From positions 561,001-625,000 of the forward strand of contig NZ_QEXV01000003.1 of NCBI RefSeq assembly GCF_003122085.1: a stretch of DNA of 64,000 nucleotides. Reading direction: 5' to 3'. The notes beneath the pieces are model-generated. The model saw nothing but the letters and a program-made list of their open reading frames with translations. It ran no database searches and had not been told where the DNA came from. Both the position numbers and the translations under genes were made by a program. Shown piece after piece: positions 8,687 through 18,654 of this stretch. Numbering within the stretch: the first letter of the stretch is position 1; every line of letters begins with the position of its first letter. This stretch comes from Marinicauda salina. GTDB taxonomy: Bacteria; Pseudomonadota; Alphaproteobacteria; Caulobacterales; Maricaulaceae.

Positions 8687-9271
8687 CTACGAACGATCCT
8701 CCGTCGCCTGCGCCTGCGCAGTGCGCGACGCGCCGTCCTCGGCCTCCCAGAAGGTGTAGGACAGCGTGATCGTGCGCACGTCGTCGAGCCGGTCCTCCGC
8801 ATCCATCTCGGGATCGACGAAGAACATCACCGGCATGTCCATTGATTCGCCCGGACCGAGCGTCTGGGCGGTGAAGCAGAAGCACTCGATCTTCGAGAAG
8901 TACGGCGCGGCCTTGAACGGCGACACGTTGTAGGTGGCCGTGCCAGTGATCGTGCGGTCGGTCGGGTTGGTCGCGCGGTAATAGGCCAGCCCGGTCTCGC
9001 CGACGCGAAGCTCCATCTCGCGCTGGACCGGCTCGAACTCCCACGGAAAATCGCGACTGTTCGAGGCGTCGAACCGCACGGTCACGGTGCGATCGAGCAC
9101 GTCGCGCGATTCGGCTGCGGCGACCTGGGTCGTTCCGCCATAGCCGGTGACCCGGCAGAACAGGTCGTAGAGCGGCACCGCGGCGTAGGCGGCCGCGACC
9201 ATCGATCCCACGACCGTCACGCAGATCGCGAGAATCCGGACATTGGGGTCTTTGGGAAGGAAACGCTTCAC
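8687..9271 (-). CDS. ctaG: Cytochrome c oxidase assembly protein CtaG (Cox11)
   Basis: Copper chaperone that metallates CuB in oxidase subunit I. The 194-residue protein has one N-terminal transmembrane anchor (about residues 11-32) followed by a periplasmic domain. The paired copper-binding cysteines are visible in KIECFCFTAQTLGPGE, and MPVMFFVDPE follows as in Cox11. The start is GTG at 9271, with GGAGG five bases upstream. It is separated by a single base from the stop of the small CoxF-like gene. Confidence 0.96.
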   Translation of the reverse strand: MKRFLPKDPNVRILAICVTVVGSMVAAAYAAVPLYDLFCRVTGYGGTTQVAAAESRDVLDRTVTVRFDASNSRDFPWEFEPVQREMELRVGETGLAYYRATNPTDRTITGTATYNVSPFKAAPYFSKIECFCFTAQTLGPGESMDMPVMFFVDPEMDAEDRLDDVRTITLSYTFWEAEDGASRTAQAQATEDRS

Positions 9272-9272
9272 C

Positions 9273-9452
9273 TCAGCCTCCGCTGGCGATGTTGGCGCTC
9301 AGCCGCACCACCGTGACGACAAAGACGAGCACGATGAAGCCGACGAGCGACCAGGCGATCACCTGGTTGCGCCGCCCCCGCGCGCGCTTCTCGGCCTCGG
9401 TGAGCTTGACCGTCTCGGTCTCGGCGGCGGGCTCCGGCTCGCGCTCCGTCAT
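9273..9452 (-). CDS. Small single-helix membrane protein of the cox operon (CoxF-like)
   Basis: A 59-residue protein with a charged N-terminus rich in Glu and Arg and one transmembrane helix (VIAWSLVGFIVLVFVVTVVR, residues 31-50). Its ATG at 9452 overlaps the ctaB TGA as ATGA and its stop lies one base before the ctaG GTG, so translational coupling is nearly certain. Small proteins of this shape between ctaB and ctaG in alphaproteobacteria are often annotated CoxF. The function is unproven; a role in oxidase assembly is inferred from position. Confidence 0.82.
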   Translation of the reverse strand: MTEREPEPAAETETVKLTEAEKRARGRRNQVIAWSLVGFIVLVFVVTVVRLSANIASGG

Positions 9453-10420
9453 CCGATCAGGCCTCCGCCGACGCCGGCGCCGTGCTCGACGAGCAGCGCC
9501 GCGAACAGGAGCGCGAGATGCGCGATCGAGTAGGCGAACAGGTCGCGCGCCGCCCGGTCGCCGGCGCGCACGGCGTAGAGTTCGTCCTCGGCCGCAGCCT
9601 CGTCGCCGGCGCGCGACAGGAAGACCCGCGTCGCCAGCAGCAGGAAGAGCGCGCCTCCGCCGATCGCGGCGACGGCGTAGATCGCGCCGCCGAGCCCGGT
9701 GAGGAGCGGGCCCGCCGTCGCGGCGAGATAGAGCAGCGTGTAGAGGAGGATCTGGATGCGGGTGGACTTCGCCCCCTTCGCCACGGGCATCATCGGCACG
9801 CCGGCCGCGGCGTAGTCGCCCGACTTGTAGAGCGCGAGCGCCCAGGAGTGCGGCGGCGTCCACAGGAAGATGATCGCGAACAGCAGGACGGCGTCGATCG
9901 AGATCGATCCCGTCGCCGCGGCCCAGCCGATCATCGGCGGGAAGGCGCCGGCCGCGCCGCCGATGACGATGTTCTGCGGCGTGCGGCGCTTGAGCCAGAC
10001 CGTGTAGACCACGGCGTAGAACACGATCGAGAAGGCCAGCAGCCCGGCCGCGACATAGTTGGTCGCCAGCGCCAGCAGCAGCGTCGACATCAGCGACAGC
10101 ACGACGCCCAGCGCATAAGCCTCGCTGGCGGGGACCGCCCCGCGCGGCACCGGGCGGCGCCGGGTCCGGCGCATGCGCGCGTCGATATCGGCGTCGTAGG
10201 CCATGTTGAGCGCGCCGGCCGCACCCGCGCCCGCAGCGATGCACAGCAGCGCGATCGCCGCCGAGATCGGGTGGATGGATCCCGGAGCGGCGACCAGCCC
10301 CGCCAGCGCGGTAAAGACGACGAGCGTCATCACCCGCGGCTTGAGCAGGTCGAAATAATCGCGAGGCGACGCCGCGTTCGCGGCGCCGCCCGGGGCGATA
10401 TCGATGGACGATCCGGTCAC
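9449..10420 (-). CDS. ctaB: Protoheme IX farnesyltransferase (heme o synthase)
   Basis: Transfers a farnesyl group to protoheme to make heme o, the precursor of heme a. The 323-residue polytopic UbiA-superfamily protein has LLKPRVMTLVVFTA near residue 25, the first Asp-rich motif NMAYDADIDARMRRTRRRP, and the second conserved block YKSGDYAAAGVPMMP. The start is GTG at 10420, with AGAGGA seven bases upstream; no in-frame ATG precedes the conserved region. It sits 31 bp after ctaD and overlaps the next gene by four bases. Confidence 0.96.
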   Translation of the reverse strand: MTGSSIDIAPGGAANAASPRDYFDLLKPRVMTLVVFTALAGLVAAPGSIHPISAAIALLCIAAGAGAAGALNMAYDADIDARMRRTRRRPVPRGAVPASEAYALGVVLSLMSTLLLALATNYVAAGLLAFSIVFYAVVYTVWLKRRTPQNIVIGGAAGAFPPMIGWAAATGSISIDAVLLFAIIFLWTPPHSWALALYKSGDYAAAGVPMMPVAKGAKSTRIQILLYTLLYLAATAGPLLTGLGGAIYAVAAIGGGALFLLLATRVFLSRAGDEAAAEDELYAVRAGDRAARDLFAYSIAHLALLFAALLVEHGAGVGGGLIG

Positions 10421-10451
10421 CTCGGATCCTCTGTCGCGTTCGACGACCCGC

Positions 10452-12098
<1,647 letters not shown>

Positions 12099-12965
12099 TT
12101 ACCGGGCCGACGCGAGCGCCGCGGCGCCGCGCTGTTCGTCGTAATAGGCGGCCAGCACTTGCGGCGCCTCGTACGGATCCTCGTTGGCGGCCTCGACCCA
12201 TTCGTCGAAGACCGGTTGCGGGACGACGTGAACCTCGATGGGCATGAAGGCGTGCCGCAGGCCGCACAGCTCCGAGCACTGGCCGTAATAGACGCCGACA
12301 TCCTCGTCGCCGACCTCGAACCAGGTCTCGTTCAGCCGGCCCGGGATCGCGTCCATCTTGATGCCGAAGGCCGGCATCGCCCAGTTGTGGATGACGTCCG
12401 ACGCGGTCACCTCGACGCGCACCGTCGAATCGGCGGGCACGACCACCGGCAGATCGGTCGACAGGTTGCGGAGCTGACCCTCGCCGATGTCCTCGTCGGC
12501 GACCATGTTGGCGATGTACTGGAAGCCGCCGTGGTCGGGATACTCGTAGGTCCAGTTCCACTGGTTGCCCGTGACCTTGATGGTGAAATCCGATTCGGGG
12601 ATCACGTCCTGATAGTAGAGAAGCCGGAAGGACGGCACGGCGATCACCACCAGGATCAGCACCGGAACCGCCGTCCAGACCACCTCGATCAGCGTGTTGT
12701 GGCTGAACTTCTTCGGCTCAGGATTGGCCTTCTCGTTGTAGCGGATCATCACCCACAGCAGCAGGGCGAGCACGAACAGCGAGATCGCGCCGATGATCCA
12801 CAGAAGCAGGGTGTGGAATTCGGTGATGTTCTCCATCACCGGCGTGGCGGCGTCCTGCAGGCCCATCTGGCCGTCGACCGGCGCCCCGGTCACCGATGCG
12901 GACGCGGCGCCGGCGCCGAGAAGGAATAGCGAAACGAGTGCTCCTAGAGCGGCGTGAACACGCAT
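12099..12965 (-). CDS. coxB: Cytochrome c oxidase subunit II
   Basis: Electron-entry subunit with the binuclear CuA centre. The 288-residue protein has a signal sequence (cleavage near ASAS, residues 20-24), two transmembrane helices (about residues 55-77 and 95-115) and a periplasmic cupredoxin domain. CuA ligands are present: HNWAMPAFG supplies His, and GQCSELCGLRHAFMP supplies Cys, Glu, Cys, His and Met. I chose ATG at 12965, which gives a clean signal peptide with GGGGGAG upstream. An in-frame start 120 bases further up lacks this support. First gene of the operon. Confidence 0.96.
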   Translation of the reverse strand: MRVHAALGALVSLFLLGAGAASASVTGAPVDGQMGLQDAATPVMENITEFHTLLLWIIGAISLFVLALLLWVMIRYNEKANPEPKKFSHNTLIEVVWTAVPVLILVVIAVPSFRLLYYQDVIPESDFTIKVTGNQWNWTYEYPDHGGFQYIANMVADEDIGEGQLRNLSTDLPVVVPADSTVRVEVTASDVIHNWAMPAFGIKMDAIPGRLNETWFEVGDEDVGVYYGQCSELCGLRHAFMPIEVHVVPQPVFDEWVEAANEDPYEAPQVLAAYYDEQRGAAALASAR

Positions 12966-13179
12966 GGCTCCCCCGAGAGTCTGGCTTGTACAACGCAGGG
13001 CGGACCCTGCCGAGCGCGGCGGAATATAGAACCCGGCCGACGCGGTGTCAGGGCGGTTAAAGCGCCTTTTTGTCGCAAGCGCCAAGGATTTTTCAGATAA
13101 CGCCGCGCGAGGGTTGTGGCGGCGGCGTTAGGACTTTGTTAGCGTTTTGGCTCAGGGGGAAATGGATGAGGGGGCGTCT

Positions 13180-13824
13180 ATGCAGAATGTAGAGCGCAGG
13201 AATGCGACCGTGAGCGCGATCGCGCAGGCCGCTATGGGCGGGGCGATCGGGTTGATAATGGCCACGCTGCTCGCCAGCGCTTGCGCTTTGTTTCTTTCGG
13301 GCGACGCCAACGCCCAGGCCGCAAGCGGCCCAGCCTTCAACGATGCGCTGGAGGAGTGCGAACAGGGCGCGAGCGCCGGCGCCGAAACCGGCCGCGCCCT
13401 GGGCGCCTGTGATTTTCTGCTGCGCAGCAGCGACATGGACCAGGCGATGCGCGCCCGCGTGCTCGTCGACCGCGCCGTCATCGCGCTCAACCGCGGTGAT
13501 TCGCGCAATGCGCGATTCGATCTCGAGGACGCGGTCCGCCTCGCTCCCGAACTCGGCGAGGCCCACCTCAATCTCTCCGCGGCGCTGATCGCGACGGGCA
13601 GCCGCCAGGCCGCCGTCGAGGCGGCGCGCCAGGCGCTCGCGCTCGATGTCGAGGCCGCCCACTGGGCGTGGTTCAATCTCGGCGTCGCCCACGAACATCT
13701 CGATCGCTACGACGCGGCCTACGAGGCCTATGTCCAGGCCGCCGAACTCGCGCCGGACAACGAGCTGATCCAGGCCCAGCCGGCGCGCTTCCTGAGACAT
13801 CAGCCCGACGGCGGCGCCGCGTAG
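13180..13824 (+). CDS. Exported/membrane-anchored TPR protein
   Basis: A 214-residue protein. An N-terminal hydrophobic stretch (residues about 19-43) ends in ANAQA and may be a signal peptide or anchor. It is followed by three tetratricopeptide-like repeats: VDRAVIALNRGDSRNARFDL, AHLNLSAALIATGSRQAAVE and AWFNLGVAHEHLDRYDAAYE. TPR arrays mediate protein contacts; no partner is evident. The start at 13180 has GAGGGGG five bases upstream and is preferred over in-frame ATG 13162 and TTG 13147. It is divergent from coxB across a 214 bp gap in which I see no gene and no hairpin I would call. Confidence 0.82.
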   Translation: MQNVERRNATVSAIAQAAMGGAIGLIMATLLASACALFLSGDANAQAASGPAFNDALEECEQGASAGAETGRALGACDFLLRSSDMDQAMRARVLVDRAVIALNRGDSRNARFDLEDAVRLAPELGEAHLNLSAALIATGSRQAAVEAARQALALDVEAAHWAWFNLGVAHEHLDRYDAAYEAYVQAAELAPDNELIQAQPARFLRHQPDGGAA

Positions 13825-13923
13825 CCGCGCTCCGAGCGCTGCGCCCCCTGATCGCCGGGCCTCGCATCGGCGGGGACGAGTGGCTATGTCTTGGCGGATG
13901 GACGCCGCCGACGGAGCCCCTGC

Positions 13924-15336
13924 ATGACCGCCGATCCCTTCGCCGCCTTCGAGTTCGACGCCGACGATGCTGTGCGCGTGCTCGGCGATTCGCTGCTCGG
14001 CGCCGATGACGGCGAGCTGTTCCTGGAGACGGCGACCTCGGAATCGCTGGCCTTCGACGACGGCCGGCTGAAGGTCGCCAACTTCGACTCCGAGCGCGGC
14101 TTCGGCCTGCGCGGCGTGTTCGGCGAGACGTCCGGCTTCGCCCATTCGAGCGATCCCAGCCTGGCCGCGCTCAAGCGCGCCGGCGAAACCGCCGCGGCCG
14201 CCCGCAAGGGCCGCGACGCGGTGATGGCGCCGCCCCCGGAGGGCACCAACGTCAAGCTCTATGACGACATCGAGGTGGTCGAGAGCCCCGGCTTCGAGGC
14301 CAAGGCGAAGCTGCTCGGCGAGATCGACGCCTATCTGCGGTCCAGGGACCCTGAGGTCGTCCAGGTCGGCTGCTCGATCGCGGGCTCCCGGCGGGTCATC
14401 GGCATCGTCCGGGCCGACGGCGAGATCCGCGCCGATGTGCGCCCGCTGGTCCGGCTGAACGTCTCGGTGACCTGCGAGCGCGACGGCCGCCGCGAGAGCG
14501 GCTCGGCCGGCGCGGGCGGACGCGCCGCCTTCGAGCGCTGGCTCGCCGCCGACAGCTGGAAGGACCTCGCCGACGAGGCGCTCCGGGTGGCCAAGGTCAA
14601 TCTCGAGGCCGTCGACGCGCCCGCGGGCGAATGGGAGGTCGTGCTCGGCGCCGGCTGGCCCGCCGTGTTGCTGCACGAGGCCGTCGGTCACGGGCTGGAA
14701 GGCGACTTCAACCGCAAGGGCACGAGCGCCTTCGCCGGCCGCGTCGGCGAACAGGTCGCGTCGAAGGGCGTCACCGTCGTCGACGACGGGACGATGAGCG
14801 AGCGCCGCGGCTCGCTCACCATCGACGACGAGGGCACGCCCACGCGCCGGACCACGCTGATCGAGGACGGCGTGCTCGTGGGCTACATGCAGGATCGGCA
14901 GAACGCGCGCCTGATGGGCGCCGAGCCGACCGGCAACGGTCGGCGCGAAAGCTACGCCCATCCGCCGATGCCGCGCATGACCAACACGATCATGACCGCC
15001 GGCGAGTCCGATCCCGGCGAGATCCTCGAAAGCCTGGAGGACGGGATCTACGCGAAGAATTTCGGCGGCGGCCAGGTCGACATCACCTCGGGCAAGTTCG
15101 TGTTCCGCTGCACCGAGGCCTATCGCGTGCGCGGCGGGAAGGTGCAGGAGCCGATAAAGGGCGCGACCCTGATCGGCGACGGCCCGACGGCGCTCACGAG
15201 GATCTCGATGGTCGGAAACGACTTCGCGATGGATCCCGGCGTGGGCACGTGCGGCAAGGGCGGCCAGGGCGTGCCGGTCGGCGTCGGCCAGCCGACGCTG
15301 AAGATCAACGGCCTCACCGTCGGCGGCGCGGGCTAG
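13924..15336 (+). CDS. tldD: Metalloprotease TldD
   Basis: Catalytic subunit of the TldD/TldE heterodimeric zinc protease, known in other bacteria for maturing modified peptides and degrading unfolded peptides. The 470-residue length is typical. The metal motif HEAVGH is at residues 251-256, followed by GLEGDFNRKGTSAF, and the C-terminal TCGKGGQGVPVGVGQP block is intact. The start at 13924 places FDADDAVRVLGDSLLG at the N-terminus as in homologues. Its partner tldE is at 37850-39241, so the two halves are unlinked here. Confidence 0.96.
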   Translation: MTADPFAAFEFDADDAVRVLGDSLLGADDGELFLETATSESLAFDDGRLKVANFDSERGFGLRGVFGETSGFAHSSDPSLAALKRAGETAAAARKGRDAVMAPPPEGTNVKLYDDIEVVESPGFEAKAKLLGEIDAYLRSRDPEVVQVGCSIAGSRRVIGIVRADGEIRADVRPLVRLNVSVTCERDGRRESGSAGAGGRAAFERWLAADSWKDLADEALRVAKVNLEAVDAPAGEWEVVLGAGWPAVLLHEAVGHGLEGDFNRKGTSAFAGRVGEQVASKGVTVVDDGTMSERRGSLTIDDEGTPTRRTTLIEDGVLVGYMQDRQNARLMGAEPTGNGRRESYAHPPMPRMTNTIMTAGESDPGEILESLEDGIYAKNFGGGQVDITSGKFVFRCTEAYRVRGGKVQEPIKGATLIGDGPTALTRISMVGNDFAMDPGVGTCGKGGQGVPVGVGQPTLKINGLTVGGAG

Positions 15337-15428
15337 GACCGCGCTCGCCCCGCCTCACCAAGTCGTAATGTGACGCCGCCGGCGCCGTGTGGAAAACTCT
15401 CCACGGGGACGACAGTGGAGGAGACGGG

Positions 15429-16319
15429 ATGCGCCTCGCCGGCATCGGCGCAGCAGCGATCGCCGCCGGTCTGATGACCGGAGGCGATGCTCACGCCGAC
15501 CGCCTGACCCTCGAGGAGACCGAGAGCGGCCATCTCGCCGTCGAGGCCCGGATCAACGGATCCGTGCCGCTGCGCTTCCTGCCCGACACCGCCGCCAGCC
15601 ACACCGCGATCGCCGAACCGCTCGCGATGAAGCTCGGATACGATCCCGGGCTGGAGCGGCGCGACGATGTCGACGCCCTCACCCAGCAGATCGAGGCGGA
15701 TCGCCATCCCGTCGAGATCGCCGTGGCCGACTTGACCCGCGCCGTCGACGCCGTGGTGATCGATGTGGCGCCGGACACGACGCTGAGCGCGTTCGGCCTG
15801 CTCGGCACGGATTTCTTCGACGGGCTGACGGTCGAGTACGACCTGGAGGAGCTGACGCTCGATCTCGACGCCGGCCCGCCCGAGCGCATCGACGGGCGCA
15901 TTCCGCCCGAGCGGCGGGTGCTGGTGGCCGAGACGCGGATGCCCGGCGTGCGCGACCCGGTCCAGGTGCTCATCGACACCGGCTCGCCCACCACGCTCGT
16001 CAATCCGACGCTGGCCGAGCGGGCCTACGGCGTCGACCGTCCGATCACGGTCACCATAAACGGGGTCCAGGGGCGGACGGACGATTCGCGCCGCGCCGTC
16101 CCGCTCACCGATATCGAGGTCGGCGGCTGGTGCGCCCGGCGGGCCTGGGCGCTCGAATCCGATCTCTACATCTTCAACGCCATGGGCTGGTCGGGACGGC
16201 CGGCGCTCATCCTCGGCCTCGACCAGCTCGCGGGATCGCGCATCGTCGTCGATTACGAGGAAGGCGTGTTCCAGATCGACGGGCCCGAGGACCAGTCCTG
16301 CGGACGCCGCCACGGCTGA
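15429..16319 (+). CDS. Secreted retropepsin-like aspartic protease with two Asp motifs
   Basis: A 296-residue protein with a signal peptide (about residues 1-23, ending DAHA). It has two aspartic protease-like motifs, DTAAS at residues 53-57 and DTGSPTT at 183-189. The first is followed by LLGTDFF (residues 124-130) and the second by LILGLDQL near residue 258, matching the hydrophobic-hydrophobic-Gly element of retropepsin folds. This suggests two tandem retropepsin-like domains or one pepsin-like two-lobed enzyme. The first motif has Ala where Gly is usual, so the first lobe may be weak. GGAGGAGACGGG precedes the ATG. A terminator hairpin follows. Confidence 0.82.
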   Translation: MRLAGIGAAAIAAGLMTGGDAHADRLTLEETESGHLAVEARINGSVPLRFLPDTAASHTAIAEPLAMKLGYDPGLERRDDVDALTQQIEADRHPVEIAVADLTRAVDAVVIDVAPDTTLSAFGLLGTDFFDGLTVEYDLEELTLDLDAGPPERIDGRIPPERRVLVAETRMPGVRDPVQVLIDTGSPTTLVNPTLAERAYGVDRPITVTINGVQGRTDDSRRAVPLTDIEVGGWCARRAWALESDLYIFNAMGWSGRPALILGLDQLAGSRIVVDYEEGVFQIDGPEDQSCGRRHG

Positions 16320-16337
16320 AGGCGGGCTCTGAATCAG

Positions 16338-16376
16338 AACGGCCGCGCCCGATAAGGACGCGGCCGTTTCCTTTTG
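16338..16376 (+). terminator. Intrinsic terminator after the aspartic protease gene
   Basis: A perfect stem of about ten base pairs (AACGGCCGCG paired with CGCGGCCGTT) around an 11-base loop, followed by a T-rich stretch (TTTCCTTTT). It begins 18 bp after the protease stop and lies between two convergent genes, so it may also slow transcription arriving from the POT transporter. Confidence 0.85.
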
Positions 16377-16390
16377 AGGCCAAGCGCCGC

Positions 16391-18208
16391 CTAGGGCGCG
16401 TCGGAGTCCTTGTCCATCGACGGGCCGCCGGCCTCGGTCTCGCGCGGATGCGGGACCATCTCCCTGGCCGCCGAGCCCATCATCTTCTTGATGAGCGGGG
16501 CGAGGATCAGCATGCCCAGCGCGACGCCCATCGCGACCATGCCCACGTTCGAATAGACCTCGGCGTAGGTCGCCTTGGCCGCCTCGGGGTCGGTGAGCTG
16601 GCCGCCGATCGTGTCGGCGCCCGTCGCCGCGCCGATGACGCCGGCGAGGAAGTTCGACAGGCCCGAATAGAGGAACCACGCCCCCATCGACATGCCCACC
16701 ACGCGCGCCGGGGCGAGCTTGGTCACCGCCGACAGCCCGACCGGGGAGAGCATCAGCTCGCCCAGCGTGTGGATGAGATAGATGAGGAAGATGAAGTAGA
16801 CCGGCACCAGCGCCGCGCCGGACAGCTGGATGCCGCCCACGAGCGCCCAGAAGCCCAGCCCGGCCATGAACACGCCCAGCGCGAACTTCACCGGCGTCGA
16901 CGGATTGGCCTTGCGCTTGGCCAGCGCCACCCACATCCACGCGAAGATCGGCGCCAGCGTGATGATGAAGAACGGGTTGGCCGCCTGGAACACCGGCGCG
17001 GGCACCTGCATGCCGAACACGGAGCGGTCGACCAGCCGGTCGGTGAACAGGTTGAGCGAGCCGCCGGCCTGCTCGAACAGCGCCCAGAACGGAATCTGGG
17101 CGACGATGAAATAGGTCGCCGCGACCATCTGGCCGCGCTCCTCGCCCTTGCAGAAGAACACCGCGTAGCCCAGCAGCACGATCAGCATGATCGCGCCGAG
17201 CGGGCCGAGAATGCCGCCGACATATTGCGGCAGCGCGACGGCGGTCATGGCCACGCCGATGATGACCAGACCGGCGAGATAGCAGGCGACCTCGACATTG
17301 ATCGGGCCGAACACCTTCTTCTTCAGCTTCTCCGGGTCGGGCGGATCGGCCTTGCCCTCGAGCCAGCCCTGGAAAACCCAGAAGGTGATCAGGCCGAGCA
17401 CCATGCCGATGCCCGCCAGCCCGAAGCCGTACTTCCAGCCGTAGACGATACCGATCCAGGCGATGGTGAGATAGCTCAGCAGCGAGCCCAGATTGATCCC
17501 CATGTAGAAGATCGTGAACCCGGAATCGCGTTTGGGATCCCCCAATGCGTAGAGTTCTCCGACGATGGTGGAGATATTCGCCTTGAGGAAGCCCACCCCG
17601 GCGATGATCAGCGCCAGCGCCAGGTAGAGAATGTTGACGTAGAGGTCCTGCTGCTCGATGCGCCGCTCGGTGTCGGCCAGGTTCACCTCGGCGGGCAGGC
17701 CCACCGCGGCGGGATCGGCGACGACGAGCGTCTGCCCGCCGTCGACATAGCTGATCTCGGACTGCGCCTCGCCGGCCACGATCAGGGGCTGGGCGTCGCC
17801 GCCGCGCCCGTCGCGCGTGAGTTCGTACTCGGCGCCCTCATAGGTCATGATCTCGCGGGAGCCCGCGCCCTCGAAGGCCATCATGCCGTGGCCGAGCACG
17901 AGCAATATCGCCCCGAAGGTGACCGCCTTTCTCTGGCCGAGATAGCGGTCGGCCAGCGTGCCGCCGACGATCGTCATGACGTAGACGAGCGCGATATACG
18001 CCCCGTACATCAGGTTCGAGCGCTCGTCGGAGAACAGGAAGTGCTCGGTGAGATACAGGATGAGCAGGCCGCGCATCCCGTAATAGGAAAAGCGCTCCCA
18101 CATCTCGGTCAGGAACAGGATGGCCAGCCCCTTGGGATGGCCGAAGAAACTGGTGTCCTGAAGCCCCTGCGGCCGGCCCTCGGCCGGCGTCGCCGTGGTG
18201 TCGGTCAA
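16391..18208 (-). CDS. Proton-dependent oligopeptide transporter (POT/PTR family)
   Basis: A 605-residue major-facilitator protein importing di- or tripeptides with protons. The POT signature MWERFSYYGMRGLLILYLTE is near residue 35, containing the conserved ExxERF motif, and FYMGINLGSL lies mid-protein. The length exceeds the common 500 residues because a roughly 50-residue hydrophilic insertion follows TYEGAEYEL (about residues 125-185), presumably extracytoplasmic. The start is TTG at 18208, preceded by GGGGGAGAGG; the next in-frame Met would cut into the signature. Confidence 0.93.
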   Translation of the reverse strand: MTDTTATPAEGRPQGLQDTSFFGHPKGLAILFLTEMWERFSYYGMRGLLILYLTEHFLFSDERSNLMYGAYIALVYVMTIVGGTLADRYLGQRKAVTFGAILLVLGHGMMAFEGAGSREIMTYEGAEYELTRDGRGGDAQPLIVAGEAQSEISYVDGGQTLVVADPAAVGLPAEVNLADTERRIEQQDLYVNILYLALALIIAGVGFLKANISTIVGELYALGDPKRDSGFTIFYMGINLGSLLSYLTIAWIGIVYGWKYGFGLAGIGMVLGLITFWVFQGWLEGKADPPDPEKLKKKVFGPINVEVACYLAGLVIIGVAMTAVALPQYVGGILGPLGAIMLIVLLGYAVFFCKGEERGQMVAATYFIVAQIPFWALFEQAGGSLNLFTDRLVDRSVFGMQVPAPVFQAANPFFIITLAPIFAWMWVALAKRKANPSTPVKFALGVFMAGLGFWALVGGIQLSGAALVPVYFIFLIYLIHTLGELMLSPVGLSAVTKLAPARVVGMSMGAWFLYSGLSNFLAGVIGAATGADTIGGQLTDPEAAKATYAEVYSNVGMVAMGVALGMLILAPLIKKMMGSAAREMVPHPRETEAGGPSMDKDSDAP

Positions 18209-18324
18209 GACCTCTCCCCCTCTTGATCGTCGCGGCGGCCCCGCGTGTCGTTTTCGTGTCGGCGCGCACTAGAGCATGCGGGGGGCGGCGAGCCAAGCGG
18301 GGGCGAGGTCGCGCTCTTGATCAT

Positions 18325-18432
18325 CCTTCGTCATCCCCGAGGCCGCAGGCCGTCGGGGAGCCAGAGAACGAGAGTCGCCAAGGTCGGCATCCTGTCATTT
18401 CTGGGTTCCCGCCTTCGCGGGAATGACGAGGG
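18325..18432. repeat. Palindromic repeats, family D
   Basis: Imperfect hairpins of the type GTCATCCCCGAGGCCGCAGG followed by its complement, then CTGGGTTCCCGCC with CGCGGGAATGACGAGG. They are flanked by GTCAT/ATGAC ends. A relative occurs at 34738-34818. They lie between the POT transporter and gshA, in a 446 bp gap that otherwise holds only the family A pair at 18493-18616. Confidence 0.75.
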
Positions 18433-18492
18433 GACGGCGAAATTCCAAAAGCCGATGGCGATCAGAGACGCGGACGCCGGGCGCTCCGGAAC

Positions 18493-18616
18493 ACCCCCAC
18501 CCCGACCCTCCCCCGCAGGCGGGGGAGGGAGGCGCTGCGATCAGCCAGGAAGCTCATCATGCGCCGCCGGGCGCGACCCGGCTCCCTCCCCTTGAGGGGA
18601 GGGATGGGGTGGGGTG
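18493..18616. repeat. REPIN-like inverted repeat pair, family A
   Basis: Two GC-rich modules in inverted orientation: CCCCCACCCCGACCCTCCCC with a following GGGGGAGGGAG at the left, and CTCCCTCCCC, a TTGA loop, GGGGAGGG and GGGGTGGGG at the right, with about 50 bp between them. Each module is itself a hairpin and the right module is nearly the reverse complement of the left. The same pair occurs at 52135-52261, 54078-54183 and in degenerate form near 61.6-62.0 kb. Confidence 0.85.
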
Positions 18617-18654
18617 CAGCCGCCTCGTCAGATCGAGAGGCGGACCCGTAACCC

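Noticed and set aside
15389-18226. Plus-strand open frame of 945 codons crossing the aspartic protease and the POT transporter region
   Set aside because: It overlaps two genes with clear motifs in other frames and crosses the terminator at 16338; the composition is Arg/Asp-biased.
18493-18616. Family A repeats as simple intrinsic terminators
   Set aside because: There is no T-tract after the hairpins, and pairs occur between divergent or co-directional genes and inside a coding frame.
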